Positions 1 through 6,728 of a DNA stretch of 13,738 nucleotides are shown piece by piece. The notes under the pieces were generated by a model, which did no database searches, was not told where the DNA came from, and worked only from the letters and a program-made list of their open reading frames with translations. The DNA is from Bacillota bacterium (GTDB lineage: Bacteria > Bacillota > Thermosediminibacteria > Thermosediminibacterales > Thermosediminibacteraceae), in the NCBI GenBank assembly GCA_003242255.1, contig QGUT01000035.1:1-13738 (forward strand), given 5' to 3'. Position numbers and translations under genes: made by a program. Each line of letters starts with the position of its first letter. The stretch's first letter is position 1.

Positions 1-1047
1 ATATATCACATCGGTGAACTAGAAAGGGGAACCTTGCACCTGAAAGATAAGGTTACGGCAAAAGTGGACGAGAGCCGGCGGAAGGACATCGCCAGAAATC
101 ACAGCGCTACTCACCTGCTTCACAGGGCTTTAAAGGAAGTGCTGGGTGAACACGTAAATCAAAGCGGCTCTTTAGTTGCGCCCGACCATTTGCGCTTCGA
201 TTTCAACCATTTCACAGCTTTGACCGCAGACGAGATCCGGAGAATTGAAGACGAGGTCAACTCTGCTATACTGAGGAATATGCCGGTGAGCGTGAAAGAG
301 ACTACGGTGGAAGAGGCCCAAAAAGAAGGTGCAATAGCCCTATTCGGGGAAAAATACGGAGAAAAGGTCCGCATGGTGAGCATGGGCGATTACTCCAAAG
401 AACTTTGTGGCGGAACCCACGTAAGATCAACGGGAGAAATTGGGCTGTTTAAGATTGTATCCGAAGGCAGCGTAGGTGCAGGAATAAGGCGAATAGAAGC
501 TGTAACGGGCTGGAACTTGCTAAATTACACAAGGGAAAATATAAAAATAATAGATCAACTCGTTCAGGAGCTAAAAGTTAAGCCCGAAAATCTGCTCTCT
601 AAAATTGAGGAACTTCACGATACTATAAAGAAGGCAGAGCGCGAGGTGGAGTCCCTCAAACAGCGGTTGATCAACGATAAAGTAGAGGAATTGATAAATC
701 GCAAGATTTCTCTGGATGGTTTTAGTATAGTTTCTACAGCCGTTGACAACGCCTCCCATGAAGATTTAAGAAATATAAGCGATGTTATACGCCAGAAGTT
801 AAAAACTTGTATAGTTATTCTGGGATCAGCTGTCGACAACAAAGTGAACCTGGTCTGCGCGGTAACCAAGGACCTGGTAGAAAGAGGTTATAACGCTGGA
901 AAAATTATAAAGAAAGCGGCAGAAGCGGTGGGCGGAGGAGGAGGCGGGAGGCCCGACTTCGCCCAGGCCGGCGGCAAGTATCCGGAAAAACTAAATAAGG
1001 CCCTTGAAGCGGCCGCCGATTTTGTCAAAAACTATTTCGCCGATTAA
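1..1047 (+). CDS. alaS: Alanine--tRNA ligase, C-terminal part (5' end outside window)
   Basis: Charges tRNA-Ala with alanine in the cytoplasm and hydrolyses mischarged Ser/Gly-tRNA-Ala. The reading frame is open from base 1, so the catalytic and tRNA-binding N-terminal part lies upstream. 348 residues are visible, against roughly 870-880 in a full enzyme. The editing domain is recognisable by its zinc-site motifs: HSATHLLH (window residues 34-41, HxxxH at H34/H38) and LCGGTH (C136, H140), followed by a typical SEGSVGAGIRRIEAVTG segment. Next comes a coiled-coil stretch (about residues 178-225), then the C-terminal DHHA1-type domain with its glycine-rich signature GGGGGGRPDFAQAGGK near the end. 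It ends at TAA 1045-1047 and is followed by ireB 64 bases later, the usual Firmicute order. The family assignment is certain; only the N-terminus is missing. Confidence 0.98.
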   Translation: MYHIGELERGTLHLKDKVTAKVDESRRKDIARNHSATHLLHRALKEVLGEHVNQSGSLVAPDHLRFDFNHFTALTADEIRRIEDEVNSAILRNMPVSVKETTVEEAQKEGAIALFGEKYGEKVRMVSMGDYSKELCGGTHVRSTGEIGLFKIVSEGSVGAGIRRIEAVTGWNLLNYTRENIKIIDQLVQELKVKPENLLSKIEELHDTIKKAEREVESLKQRLINDKVEELINRKISLDGFSIVSTAVDNASHEDLRNISDVIRQKLKTCIVILGSAVDNKVNLVCAVTKDLVERGYNAGKIIKKAAEAVGGGGGGRPDFAQAGGKYPEKLNKALEAAADFVKNYFAD

Positions 1048-1053
1048 TTAGGC

Positions 1054-1079
1054 GGAGCACGGCGGATAAGCCGTGCTCC
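1054..1079 (+). other. Perfect 10-bp hairpin between alaS and ireB
   Basis: GGAGCACGGC (1054-1063) pairs perfectly with GCCGTGCTCC (1070-1079) around a 6-nt loop, directly after the alaS stop. The following T-rich stretch (ttttgtt, 1086-1092) starts only after CGAAGG, so this is not a textbook intrinsic terminator. It may be a partial terminator, a processing site or a 3' stabilising element that lowers ireB expression relative to alaS. The structure is seen in the sequence; the role is inferred. Confidence 0.55.
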
Positions 1080-1111
1080 CGAAGGTTTTGTTATAAGGAG
1101 GGAATCGGAAT

Positions 1112-1375
1112 ATGGAAGATAGAATGCAGGATACGGTGATGTTTAAAAAAATGGAAAAAGAAGAAGTTAAATTGACAAAGCAAATTTTAACAGATGTGTA
1201 CAATGCTTTAAAAGAAAAAGGATATAATCCCATAAGCCAAATTGTGGGATACCTGCTGTCCGGTGATCCGGCCTATATTACAAGTCATAAAGGGGCTCGG
1301 AGCCTGATAAGAAAAATAGAGAGGGACGAACTAATAGAAGAACTGGTTAAAAGTTACCTGGAAGAAGATGAATAA
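1112..1375 (+). CDS. ireB: IreB family regulatory phosphoprotein (UPF0297)
   Basis: Small cytoplasmic protein of 87 residues, the normal family length. In Enterococcus faecalis IreB is phosphorylated by the Ser/Thr kinase IreK and acts as a negative regulator of cephalosporin resistance. The family core is clear: an EEKGYNPISQ-type stretch (here KEKGYNPISQIVGYLLSG) followed by DPAYITSHKGAR and a charged C-terminal helix (RKIERDELIEELVKSYL). T8 in the N-terminal DTVMF stretch lies where the phosphorylated threonine of the enterococcal protein is found. The ATG at 1112 is preceded by AAGGAGGG (1095-1102) at 9 nt. The 2-base gap to the next gene suggests translational coupling. No IreK-type kinase is in the window. 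The family assignment is firm; the signalling role here is inferred from homology. Confidence 0.93.
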   Translation: MEDRMQDTVMFKKMEKEEVKLTKQILTDVYNALKEKGYNPISQIVGYLLSGDPAYITSHKGARSLIRKIERDELIEELVKSYLEEDE

Positions 1376-1377
1376 AG

Positions 1378-2325
1378 ATGCAGTATAACGAGCTTGGAAA
1401 AACCAAGATTTCGGTCTCGCGGCTTTGTTTCGGCACGCTGACTTTAGGACCACTGCAAGCCAATCTTCCCGAAGAAAAGGGCGCCGACTTGATTTGCAGA
1501 GCGGTGGAACTCGGGGTGAATTTTTTAGATACGGCGGAATACTACCAAAATTATCCGCCCATAAGGCTGGCTTTGAAAAAATGCGGAAAGGACCTGGTGG
1601 TGGCCACCAAATCTTATGCGTATACTTATGAAGGCATGAAGAAAAGCGTTGAAAATGCGCGGAAGGCTTTGGACAGAGACGTGATAGACATTTTTATGCT
1701 TCACGAACAGGAGTCGAGGCTGACCTTAAAAGGCCATAGGGAAGCTCTCGAATATTTAATAGAAGCTAAGCAAAAGGGAATTATAAGGGCTACCGGCGTT
1801 TCGACCCATACGGTAGAAGTGGTTTTAGCTGCAGCTGAAATGGAAGAAATCGATGTAATACACCCTATAATAAACTACCAGGGAATAGGAATAAAAGACG
1901 GGACAGTAGAGGACATGGTAAAAGCTATTGAAAAAGCGTACAATAAGGGAAAAGGAATTTACGGGATGAAAAGTTTAGGTGGGGGCAATTTAATTAGGGA
2001 GAGGAAAAAAGCTTTTGAATTCGTTTTGGGGCTGCCCTTTTTACATTCAATAGCGGTGGGAATGAAGTCGGAGGCTGAAATTATTGCGAATGTTTTGGCA
2101 TTTGAGGGAAAAGACGTCCCCGAAGGAATCGAAAAGAGCATTTCCAATGAAAAAAGAAGATTGCTGATAGAAGATTGGTGCGAGGGCTGCGGAAGATGTG
2201 TCAAAAGATGTGGATTTGGCGCCCTGCAAATTAAAAACGGCAGGGCAGTTGTAGATTATGAGAGATGTGCACTGTGCGGCTACTGCAGCAGGGCTTGTCC
2301 CGAGTTCTGCATAAAAATTGTGTAA
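1378..2325 (+). CDS. Aldo/keto reductase with C-terminal 2x[4Fe-4S] ferredoxin domain
   Basis: 315 residues. The N-terminal ~250 residues form an aldo/keto reductase (AKR) TIM barrel: NELGKTKISVSRLCFGT start, NFLDTAEYYQ with D51 and Y56, K78 in VVATKSY, and H109 in FMLHEQE. These are the four AKR catalytic positions, so NAD(P)H-dependent carbonyl reduction is likely. The last ~50 residues are ferredoxin-like with two cysteine sets, C268/C271/C274/C278 and C297/C300/C303/C307, expected to bind two [4Fe-4S] clusters. The first set lacks the usual proline after its last cysteine (Gly instead). Such AKR-ferredoxin fusions are common in anaerobes, but their substrate is generally unknown and I do not propose one. 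It starts 2 bases after ireB with no strong Shine-Dalgarno of its own, so it is probably coupled to ireB. Its position between ireB and ruvX is unusual for this cluster. Confidence 0.93.
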   Translation: MQYNELGKTKISVSRLCFGTLTLGPLQANLPEEKGADLICRAVELGVNFLDTAEYYQNYPPIRLALKKCGKDLVVATKSYAYTYEGMKKSVENARKALDRDVIDIFMLHEQESRLTLKGHREALEYLIEAKQKGIIRATGVSTHTVEVVLAAAEMEEIDVIHPIINYQGIGIKDGTVEDMVKAIEKAYNKGKGIYGMKSLGGGNLIRERKKAFEFVLGLPFLHSIAVGMKSEAEIIANVLAFEGKDVPEGIEKSISNEKRRLLIEDWCEGCGRCVKRCGFGALQIKNGRAVVDYERCALCGYCSRACPEFCIKIV

Positions 2326-2341
2326 AAGGGGTATCTTTTTA

Positions 2342-2758
2342 ATGCGGATCCTTGGACTAGACGTGGGAGTGAAAAGAATTGGGGTTGCGGTATCGGACGA
2401 ACTCGGAATTACGGCCCACGGGGTAGGTGTTATCGTACGAAGTTCCATTAAAGAAGACATTCAAGCGATATCGGACTTCGTACAGAAGTACAAGATCGGC
2501 AAGATTGTCGTCGGAATGCCCATAAATATGAACGGAACTCTGGGCCCAAAAGGGGAGGAGGTAAAAGCCTTCGGGGAAAAGCTGAGGAAGGATTTAAACG
2601 TAGAGGTCCAGTATTGGGATGAAAGGTTGTCGACGGTGGCTGCCGAGCGAGTTCTGATTGATGCTGATATCTCGAGGAAAAAGAGAAAAAAGGTTATCGA
2701 TAAATTATCGGCGGTAGTTATCCTCCAGAACTTTCTCGATTCCCAACCTAGATGTTGA
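2342..2758 (+). CDS. ruvX: RuvX/YqgF-type RNase H-fold nuclease (putative pre-16S rRNA nuclease)
   Basis: 138 residues, normal for the family. YqgF/RuvX proteins have an RNase H fold and are linked to 16S rRNA 5'-end maturation and to Holliday-junction resolution. Hallmarks: DVGVKRIG at residues 7-14 (catalytic D7), VVGMPINMNG (57-66), DERLST (93-98) and the basic/acidic motif SRKKRKKVIDKLSA (111-124, with D120), then the LQNFL end. I chose the ATG at 2342 because AAAAGGGG (2324-2331) lies 10 nt upstream and MRILGLDVGVKR is the usual N-terminus. An in-frame TTG at 2318 would add eight residues that do not match the family and would lack a ribosome binding site. Its stop codon overlaps the -35 box of the next gene's promoter. 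Confidence 0.95.
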   Translation: MRILGLDVGVKRIGVAVSDELGITAHGVGVIVRSSIKEDIQAISDFVQKYKIGKIVVGMPINMNGTLGPKGEEVKAFGEKLRKDLNVEVQYWDERLSTVAAERVLIDADISRKKRKKVIDKLSAVVILQNFLDSQPRC

Positions 2759-2783
2759 CACGGAATTAAAATTACTATAAAAT
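2755..2783 (+). promoter_or_regulatory. Sigma-A promoter of the DUF1292 gene
   Basis: TTGACA (2755-2760, perfect -35) and TAAAAT (2778-2783, 5/6 match to -10) are separated by exactly 17 bp. The -35 overlaps the ruvX stop codon. Transcription would start near 2790, which excludes the upstream in-frame ATG at 2782 as a start codon. Confidence 0.8.
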
Positions 2784-2820
2784 GTATTTAATTTCTAAAG
2801 TAGATTGGAGTGATTATTTG

Positions 2821-3108
2821 ATGTCGGAAGAAAGAGAAACAATCACCTTATACGATGAAGAAGGCAATCCAGCCGAATTTGAAGTAATTGGAGTGGTAAG
2901 TGTGGAAGACAACGATTACGCCATACTGTTGCCGCTCGAAGGGGAAGATGAAGATACCGCTTATATTTTCAGAATCGATGTAGAAGACGATGGAGAAGAA
3001 GTGCTGACAGTAGTGGAGGATGACGAAGAATTTGAAAAAGTAAGGGAAGCTTGGGAAGCTTTGAGCGACGAAGAATTCGAAGATGAAGATTGGGAAGAGG
3101 AAGAATAG
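2821..3108 (+). CDS. DUF1292 family acidic protein (YrzB-like)
   Basis: 95-residue, strongly acidic cytoplasmic protein of unknown function. The N-terminal half has the DUF1292 pattern: ITLYDEEGNPAEFEVIGVV, then NDYAILLPL and AYIFRIDVEDD, consistent with a small beta-rich fold. The tail (about residues 65-95) is almost entirely Asp/Glu with a few Trp/Phe. The ATG at 2821 is preceded by GGAGTGA (2807-2813) at 7 nt. A TTG directly before it (2818) is an alternative start, and an ATG at 2782 lies inside the promoter -10 box. It is the last gene before a strong terminator. The ruvX-DUF1292 adjacency is conserved in Firmicutes, but the role is not known. Confidence 0.9.
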   Translation: MSEERETITLYDEEGNPAEFEVIGVVSVEDNDYAILLPLEGEDEDTAYIFRIDVEDDGEEVLTVVEDDEEFEKVREAWEALSDEEFEDEDWEEEE

Positions 3109-3126
3109 AACCAAACGCGCCAAGAC

Positions 3127-3153
3127 CGCCCCAGATGTTGGGGCGTTTTATTT
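3127..3153 (+). terminator. Intrinsic terminator after the DUF1292 gene
   Basis: CGCCCCA (3127-3133) pairs with TGGGGCG (3139-3145) around a 5-nt loop and is followed immediately by TTTTATTT (3146-3153). It closes the alaS-to-DUF1292 gene group. Confidence 0.9.
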
Positions 3154-3169
3154 ATTAAAAAATTTAAAC

Positions 3170-3198
3170 TTGCGCAGATAATTATGAGGATGTATAAT
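3170..3198 (+). promoter_or_regulatory. Probable sigma-A promoter of fur, with a Fur-box-like spacer
   Basis: TATAAT (3193-3198, perfect -10) lies 17 bp after TTGCGC (3170-3175, weak -35). The spacer contains AGATAATTATGAGGA (3176-3190), which matches 10 of 14 fixed positions of the 7-1-7 Fur box TGATAATnATTATCA; the left half matches 6/7. An operator here would give autoregulation. The promoter is likely; the operator is a candidate only. Confidence 0.6.
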
Positions 3199-3236
3199 TA
3201 ACGTGGTGCAACCGTGGTCATCAGGAGGGAAGAGTT

Positions 3237-3698
3237 TTGCCAAACGAGCGAGATAAAGAAAGAAAAATGAAGATTTTAGAGGATAAACTCAGGAACAAGG
3301 AAGTAAAGTTGACTCCTCAGAGAAGGGCAACTTTGGATGTGCTTCTGGAAAACCCTTCGAAACACATGAGCACCGAAGAAATATATGCCCTGGTAAAGAA
3401 GAAATTCCCCGAAGTGGGGCTTGCTACCATTTACAGGACCTTGCAAATATTCGACGAATGCGACATAATAAAAAAGCTCAATTTTGGCGATGGATGTTAC
3501 AGGTACGAACTCAGCGAGGACGAAAAACACCAGCATCACCATTTGGTCTGCTTGAAATGCGGTCAGGTGTACGAATTCGACGATGATCTTCTTGAGGAAT
3601 TGGAACACCAAATTGAGACGAAAAATGAATTTAAAATTATCGATCACATGGTGAAATTTATGGGGTATTGTAAAAATTGCCAAGGAGAAAAAGATTAA
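3237..3698 (+). CDS. fur: Fur family metal-dependent transcriptional repressor
   Basis: 153-residue DNA-binding repressor of the Fur/PerR/Zur family. Winged-helix domain: LTPQRRATLDVLL (25-37), a STEEIY helix, and GLATIYRTLQIF (61-72, recognition helix). The C-terminal dimerisation domain has KHQHHHLVC, structural zinc cysteines C105/C108 (CLKC) and C145/C148 (CKNC), and metal-ligand histidines around H98-H102. The position equivalent to Bacillus PerR Asp104 is Glu here (E113), which is the Fur-like rather than the peroxide-sensing state. An iron-sensing role is therefore favoured over PerR, though Zur or a manganese sensor is not excluded. The start is TTG 3237: AGGAGG (3223-3228) lies 8 nt upstream, and the first in-frame ATG (3267) has no ribosome binding site. 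It converges on the cation ATPase gene. Confidence 0.92.
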   Translation: MPNERDKERKMKILEDKLRNKEVKLTPQRRATLDVLLENPSKHMSTEEIYALVKKKFPEVGLATIYRTLQIFDECDIIKKLNFGDGCYRYELSEDEKHQHHHLVCLKCGQVYEFDDDLLEELEHQIETKNEFKIIDHMVKFMGYCKNCQGEKD

Positions 3699-3731
3699 AG
3701 AGCTTGTCTTATAAAAAGACAAGCTCTTTTT
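3697..3731. terminator. Bidirectional terminator between fur and the ATPase gene
   Basis: A perfect 14-bp stem (3697-3710 with 3716-3729) with a 5-nt loop. It has TTTTT (3727-3731) on the + side and an A-rich flank on the other side that becomes a U-rich tail on the - strand. It overlaps the fur stop codon and lies 14 bp from the ATPase stop, so it can serve both convergent genes. Confidence 0.9.
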
Positions 3732-3742
3732 AGTTCCTAGAC

Positions 3743-6448
3743 TTAGATTTCGGATTTTCTTAAGAGTACCTTTCCTATTTCAGCTGATGTAAAAGGGAGC
3801 AAACTGAATAGCAAGATAATGTCCATATCTAAAAAAGACAAATAGGTGGTGTCGAAAATAGTTCTCAAAACCGGCACGTAAATAACCGCGAGGAGCAATA
3901 TCAGGGACAAAGATGTGCCCAGCACCATAAAACGATTGGAGAAAAAGCCTATCTCAAATACGGAATGGGTTTCGGAACGGGAAGTGTAAGCGCGAAGAAG
4001 TTCGCTTAAAATTAGAGTTGTAAAAGCAAAGGTTCTTGCTTTTTCCACATCGGCGGTGGTTTTTAGTGCATAGACGAATACCCCTATAACTGCTACGGTC
4101 ATGAAAAAGCTCTGGATCGCTATTTGCCAGCACATCCTCCTGTCTATTATGGGTTCATCGGGTTTTCTGGGCGGCTTTTGCATAATGTCCGGTTCCTTAT
4201 TTTCCATGCCCAGTGCCAGAGCGGGGAATGCGTCGGTCAGCACGTTAATCCACAACAGCTGTATAGGTTTTAGCGGAACGGGCAATCCGGCCAGCATGGA
4301 AACGAATATGATGAGAATTTCCGCTATGTTGCAGGACAAGAGGAAAAATATGAATTTACGGATGTTGGAGTAGATGACCCGGCCTTCCTCCACCGCGGCA
4401 ACAATGCTGGCGAAATTGTCGTCGACCAGAATCATATCGGCCGTTTCCTTTGCCACGTCTGTTCCGGTAATCCCCATGGCTACACCGATATCTGCCTTCT
4501 TCAAAGCTGGAGCGTCGTTAACACCATCACCGGTCATTGCTGCTATGTGGCCGTTGCTTTTAATAGCATCTACTATTCTCAGCTTGTGAATGGGGGATAC
4601 TCTGGCATAGACCGATACTCTCCTGGACTCCTTTAAAAGTTCTTCATCGCTCATAGCATCCAGTTCGGCACCGGTCAAAACGTCGTCTTCGTTTTCCATT
4701 AAGTTCAACTGTTTCGCTATGGCCACAGCAGTATCCTTGTGATCTCCGGTAATCATCACGGGCCTTATACCTGCTCGCTTGCACGTCTTTATGGCTTCTA
4801 TCGCTTCGGGGCGCGGTGGATCTATCATTCCTATTAACCCCACGAAGATCAGTTCATTTTCAATTTCTTCGGATGTAGGTTCTTCAGGCAATTCATCCAG
4901 AGGCCTGTAAGCTAAGGCCAATACCCTCAATGCGTGGCTGGCCATGGCTTTGTTGGCCTTGCTTATTTCTTCAATGTCATCTTGGGTCAAGGGCCGTACT
5001 TGGTTGGCTTTGAAGATGTACTTAGAACGGCTTATAAGCACATCTGGAGCACCTTTGACATAAGCCACGTATTTTCCGTCCCAGGGGTGTATAGTAGTCA
5101 TTAGTTTTCTATCGGAATCAAAGGGGATTTCCTTTAGCCTGGGCTGGTCTTTTTCCAATTCAGAAGTAAACAGCCCGGCCTTTGCTGCGGCGACTACAAG
5201 AGCCCCTTCCGTCGGATCACCCAGGATTCGCCAGTTTGAGGAATCTTCACCCTGGTTCACTTTTTCTAACTTGGCGTCGTTACAAAGGGCTCCAATTTTT
5301 AGAAGCTGTTCAAGGGCTGTGTTTGCTTTAGGGTCAACCTTTTTATCGTCCAAATAAAAATCTCCAGTGGGCCTGTATCCTTCGCCGGTTATTGAGAAAA
5401 ATTGCCCATCAGTATATATTTTTGTCGCGGTCATCTGGTTTTGGGTGAGCGTTCCGGTTTTATCCGAACATATGACTGTGGTGCTCCCCAGGGTTTCGAC
5501 GGCGTGCAATTTTTTAATAATCGAGTTTCTCTTGACCATCCGCTGTAGGCCTAAGGCCAGCACTATGGTCACAATGGCAGGAAGCCCCTCGGGAATTGCA
5601 GCCACTGCCAGGCTTATGGAGGTCATGAACATTTCAAGGAAAGAAATGCCTCTCAATATACCAATTACAAATACCACACCGCAAATCACTAAGCTGGCTA
5701 TTCCCAAAATTTTCCCGGTTTCCTCCAGCTTCTTTTGAAGGGGAGTAACTTCCTCCTCATAGGATTCAAGCATCTTGGCAATCATACCAATTTCGGTCTT
5801 CATGCCGGTGGATACAACAATCCCTTTGCCTCTGCCGTAGGTGACTACCGTTCCCATAAAGGCGCAGTTAACCCTGTCGCCCAGGGGAACTTCTCCGCTC
5901 AGGACTTTTTCCGCGTTTTTTTCTACCGGCACCGATTCGCCGGTAAGAGCTGATTCATCGATTTTCAAGTTGACGCTTTCCACTATTCGAAGATCGGCGG
6001 GCACGTAGTTTCCCGCTTCCAATAGAACAATGTCTCCGGGCACCAATTCGCGGGCTGGTATAACCTGTACCGTGGAATCTCTGATAACTTTAGCTTCGGG
6101 TGCGGCCATCTTTTTCAAAGCATCCAAAGCCTTACTGGCCCTATATTCCTGGATGACGCCGAGGACGGCATTTAAAATTACAATTAAAATAATTACTAGC
6201 GAATCAATGACTTCGCCTATGAGGATTGATACTAAGCTAGCGACTATTAGGATTATAACTAAGAAATCCTTGAATTGGTCCAGGAACATTTCGAATACTG
6301 TCGGACCTTTTTTACCTATAAGTTCGTTGTAACCGAATTCTTTCAGTCTTTCCTTGGCGGTTTCCGAAGAAAGACCTTTGTCTAAAGATGTTTTTAAATT
6401 TTCTGCAGTTTCCTCAGAACAAAGAGCATACCACTTTGCGTTCTCCAA
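3743..6448 (-). CDS. P-type (type II, PacL/SERCA-like) cation-transporting ATPase, Ca2+/Mn2+ efflux
   Basis: 901-residue membrane pump of normal length. In order: N-terminal cation-ATPase domain (1-50), M1-M2, actuator domain with TGES (169-172), M3-M4 with PEGLP (286-290), phosphorylation motif DKTGTLT with D329, nucleotide-binding KGAP (465-468), DPPR (543-546), TGDH (567-570), hinge TGDGVNDAP (639-647), then M5-M10. Ca2+-site residues of SERCA pumps are kept: E287 (M4), N707 and E710 (M5), N735 and D739 (M6). Residues alone would say Ca2+ export, but the leader carries an Mn2+-type riboswitch, so Mn2+ export or dual specificity is likely. The start is TTG 6448 (minus strand), with GGAGGAGGG about 7 nt upstream. 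It is monocistronic, ending at the shared terminator. Confidence 0.95.
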   Translation of the reverse strand: MENAKWYALCSEETAENLKTSLDKGLSSETAKERLKEFGYNELIGKKGPTVFEMFLDQFKDFLVIILIVASLVSILIGEVIDSLVIILIVILNAVLGVIQEYRASKALDALKKMAAPEAKVIRDSTVQVIPARELVPGDIVLLEAGNYVPADLRIVESVNLKIDESALTGESVPVEKNAEKVLSGEVPLGDRVNCAFMGTVVTYGRGKGIVVSTGMKTEIGMIAKMLESYEEEVTPLQKKLEETGKILGIASLVICGVVFVIGILRGISFLEMFMTSISLAVAAIPEGLPAIVTIVLALGLQRMVKRNSIIKKLHAVETLGSTTVICSDKTGTLTQNQMTATKIYTDGQFFSITGEGYRPTGDFYLDDKKVDPKANTALEQLLKIGALCNDAKLEKVNQGEDSSNWRILGDPTEGALVVAAAKAGLFTSELEKDQPRLKEIPFDSDRKLMTTIHPWDGKYVAYVKGAPDVLISRSKYIFKANQVRPLTQDDIEEISKANKAMASHALRVLALAYRPLDELPEEPTSEEIENELIFVGLIGMIDPPRPEAIEAIKTCKRAGIRPVMITGDHKDTAVAIAKQLNLMENEDDVLTGAELDAMSDEELLKESRRVSVYARVSPIHKLRIVDAIKSNGHIAAMTGDGVNDAPALKKADIGVAMGITGTDVAKETADMILVDDNFASIVAAVEEGRVIYSNIRKFIFFLLSCNIAEILIIFVSMLAGLPVPLKPIQLLWINVLTDAFPALALGMENKEPDIMQKPPRKPDEPIIDRRMCWQIAIQSFFMTVAVIGVFVYALKTTADVEKARTFAFTTLILSELLRAYTSRSETHSVFEIGFFSNRFMVLGTSLSLILLLAVIYVPVLRTIFDTTYLSFLDMDIILLFSLLPFTSAEIGKVLLRKSEI

Positions 6449-6520
6449 AGAAAGACCCTCCTCCCGCTTGAAAGGTAGCGCTAATTATTCCACTATTAAT
6501 TATTTGTTGTTTTTGAAAAT

Positions 6521-6529
6521 TCACCTCCT
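6521..6529 (-). promoter_or_regulatory. Orphan perfect Shine-Dalgarno in the ATPase leader
   Basis: On the minus strand AGGAGGTGA (6529 down to 6521) matches the anti-Shine-Dalgarno sequence perfectly but has no ATG/GTG/TTG at a usable distance downstream. The GTG inside it opens a frame that is +1 to the ATPase and stops inside the ATPase gene. The true ATPase site is ~60 nt further on. It may be a ribosome standby site, part of the leader's RNA structure, or a relic. Confidence 0.5.
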
Positions 6530-6540
6530 GTTTTTTTAGA

Positions 6541-6594
6541 ATAATAAAATAACCTTTGACTGATTTCTAAAAAATTAGAAATGCAGTCAAAGGT
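6541..6594 (-). terminator. Riboswitch-controlled terminator (expression platform)
   Basis: On the minus strand the 3' end of the aptamer, ACCTTTGACTG (6594-6584), pairs with CAGTCAAAGGT (6562-6552). An inner stem ATTTCTAA/TTAGAAAT (6582-6575 with 6570-6563) extends it, with one bulged base and a 4-nt loop. A U-rich tail (TTATTTTATTATT) follows. The segment CCTTTGACT is also the 3' strand of aptamer helix P1, so terminator and aptamer are mutually exclusive: ligand-stabilised P1 should switch transcription on. Confidence 0.85.
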
Positions 6595-6692
6595 CTCGCC
6601 CCCAGCAAATGGGAGATAAAGCCAGGCAATCAGCTATATGATGCTGATTACCGAGTTGATGACTTTATCTTTTAGGCTACTCCCCTTTAACT
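6585..6692 (-). ncRNA. yybP-ykoY (Mn2+-sensing) riboswitch aptamer
   Basis: Read on the minus strand from 6692 down. P1 5' strand AGTTAAAGG (6692-6684) pairs with CCTTTGACT (6593-6585), nine pairs with one G-U. The conserved elements of the class are present: AAAGGGGAGTAGC at the 5' side, a TCATCA loop, paired GATAAAG/CTTTATC and AATCAGC/GCTGATT arms, and CGAGACCTTTG at the 3' side. The family is known to bind Mn2+ and to activate exporters such as MntP and P-type ATPases, which fits the gene downstream. Identification is by motif and fold by eye, not by a covariance model. Confidence 0.88.
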
Positions 6693-6728
6693 AAGCCAAA
6701 GAGGTCCCTCTTATTTAATTTCAAGGGA

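Noticed and set aside
2047..2460. Minus-strand open frame of 137 codons over the reductase/ruvX junction
   Set aside because: It lies opposite two well-recognised genes, has no ribosome binding site or recognisable motifs, and is a coding shadow.
3276..3722. Minus-strand open frame of 148 codons opposite fur
   Set aside because: It starts inside the bidirectional terminator and mirrors the fur coding frame; no homologous features.
3743..6448. ATPase as a K+, Cu+ or Zn2+ pump
   Set aside because: No N-terminal CxxC metal domains or CPC motif; M4 PEGLP and M6 NxxxD are of the Ca2+/Mn2+ type.
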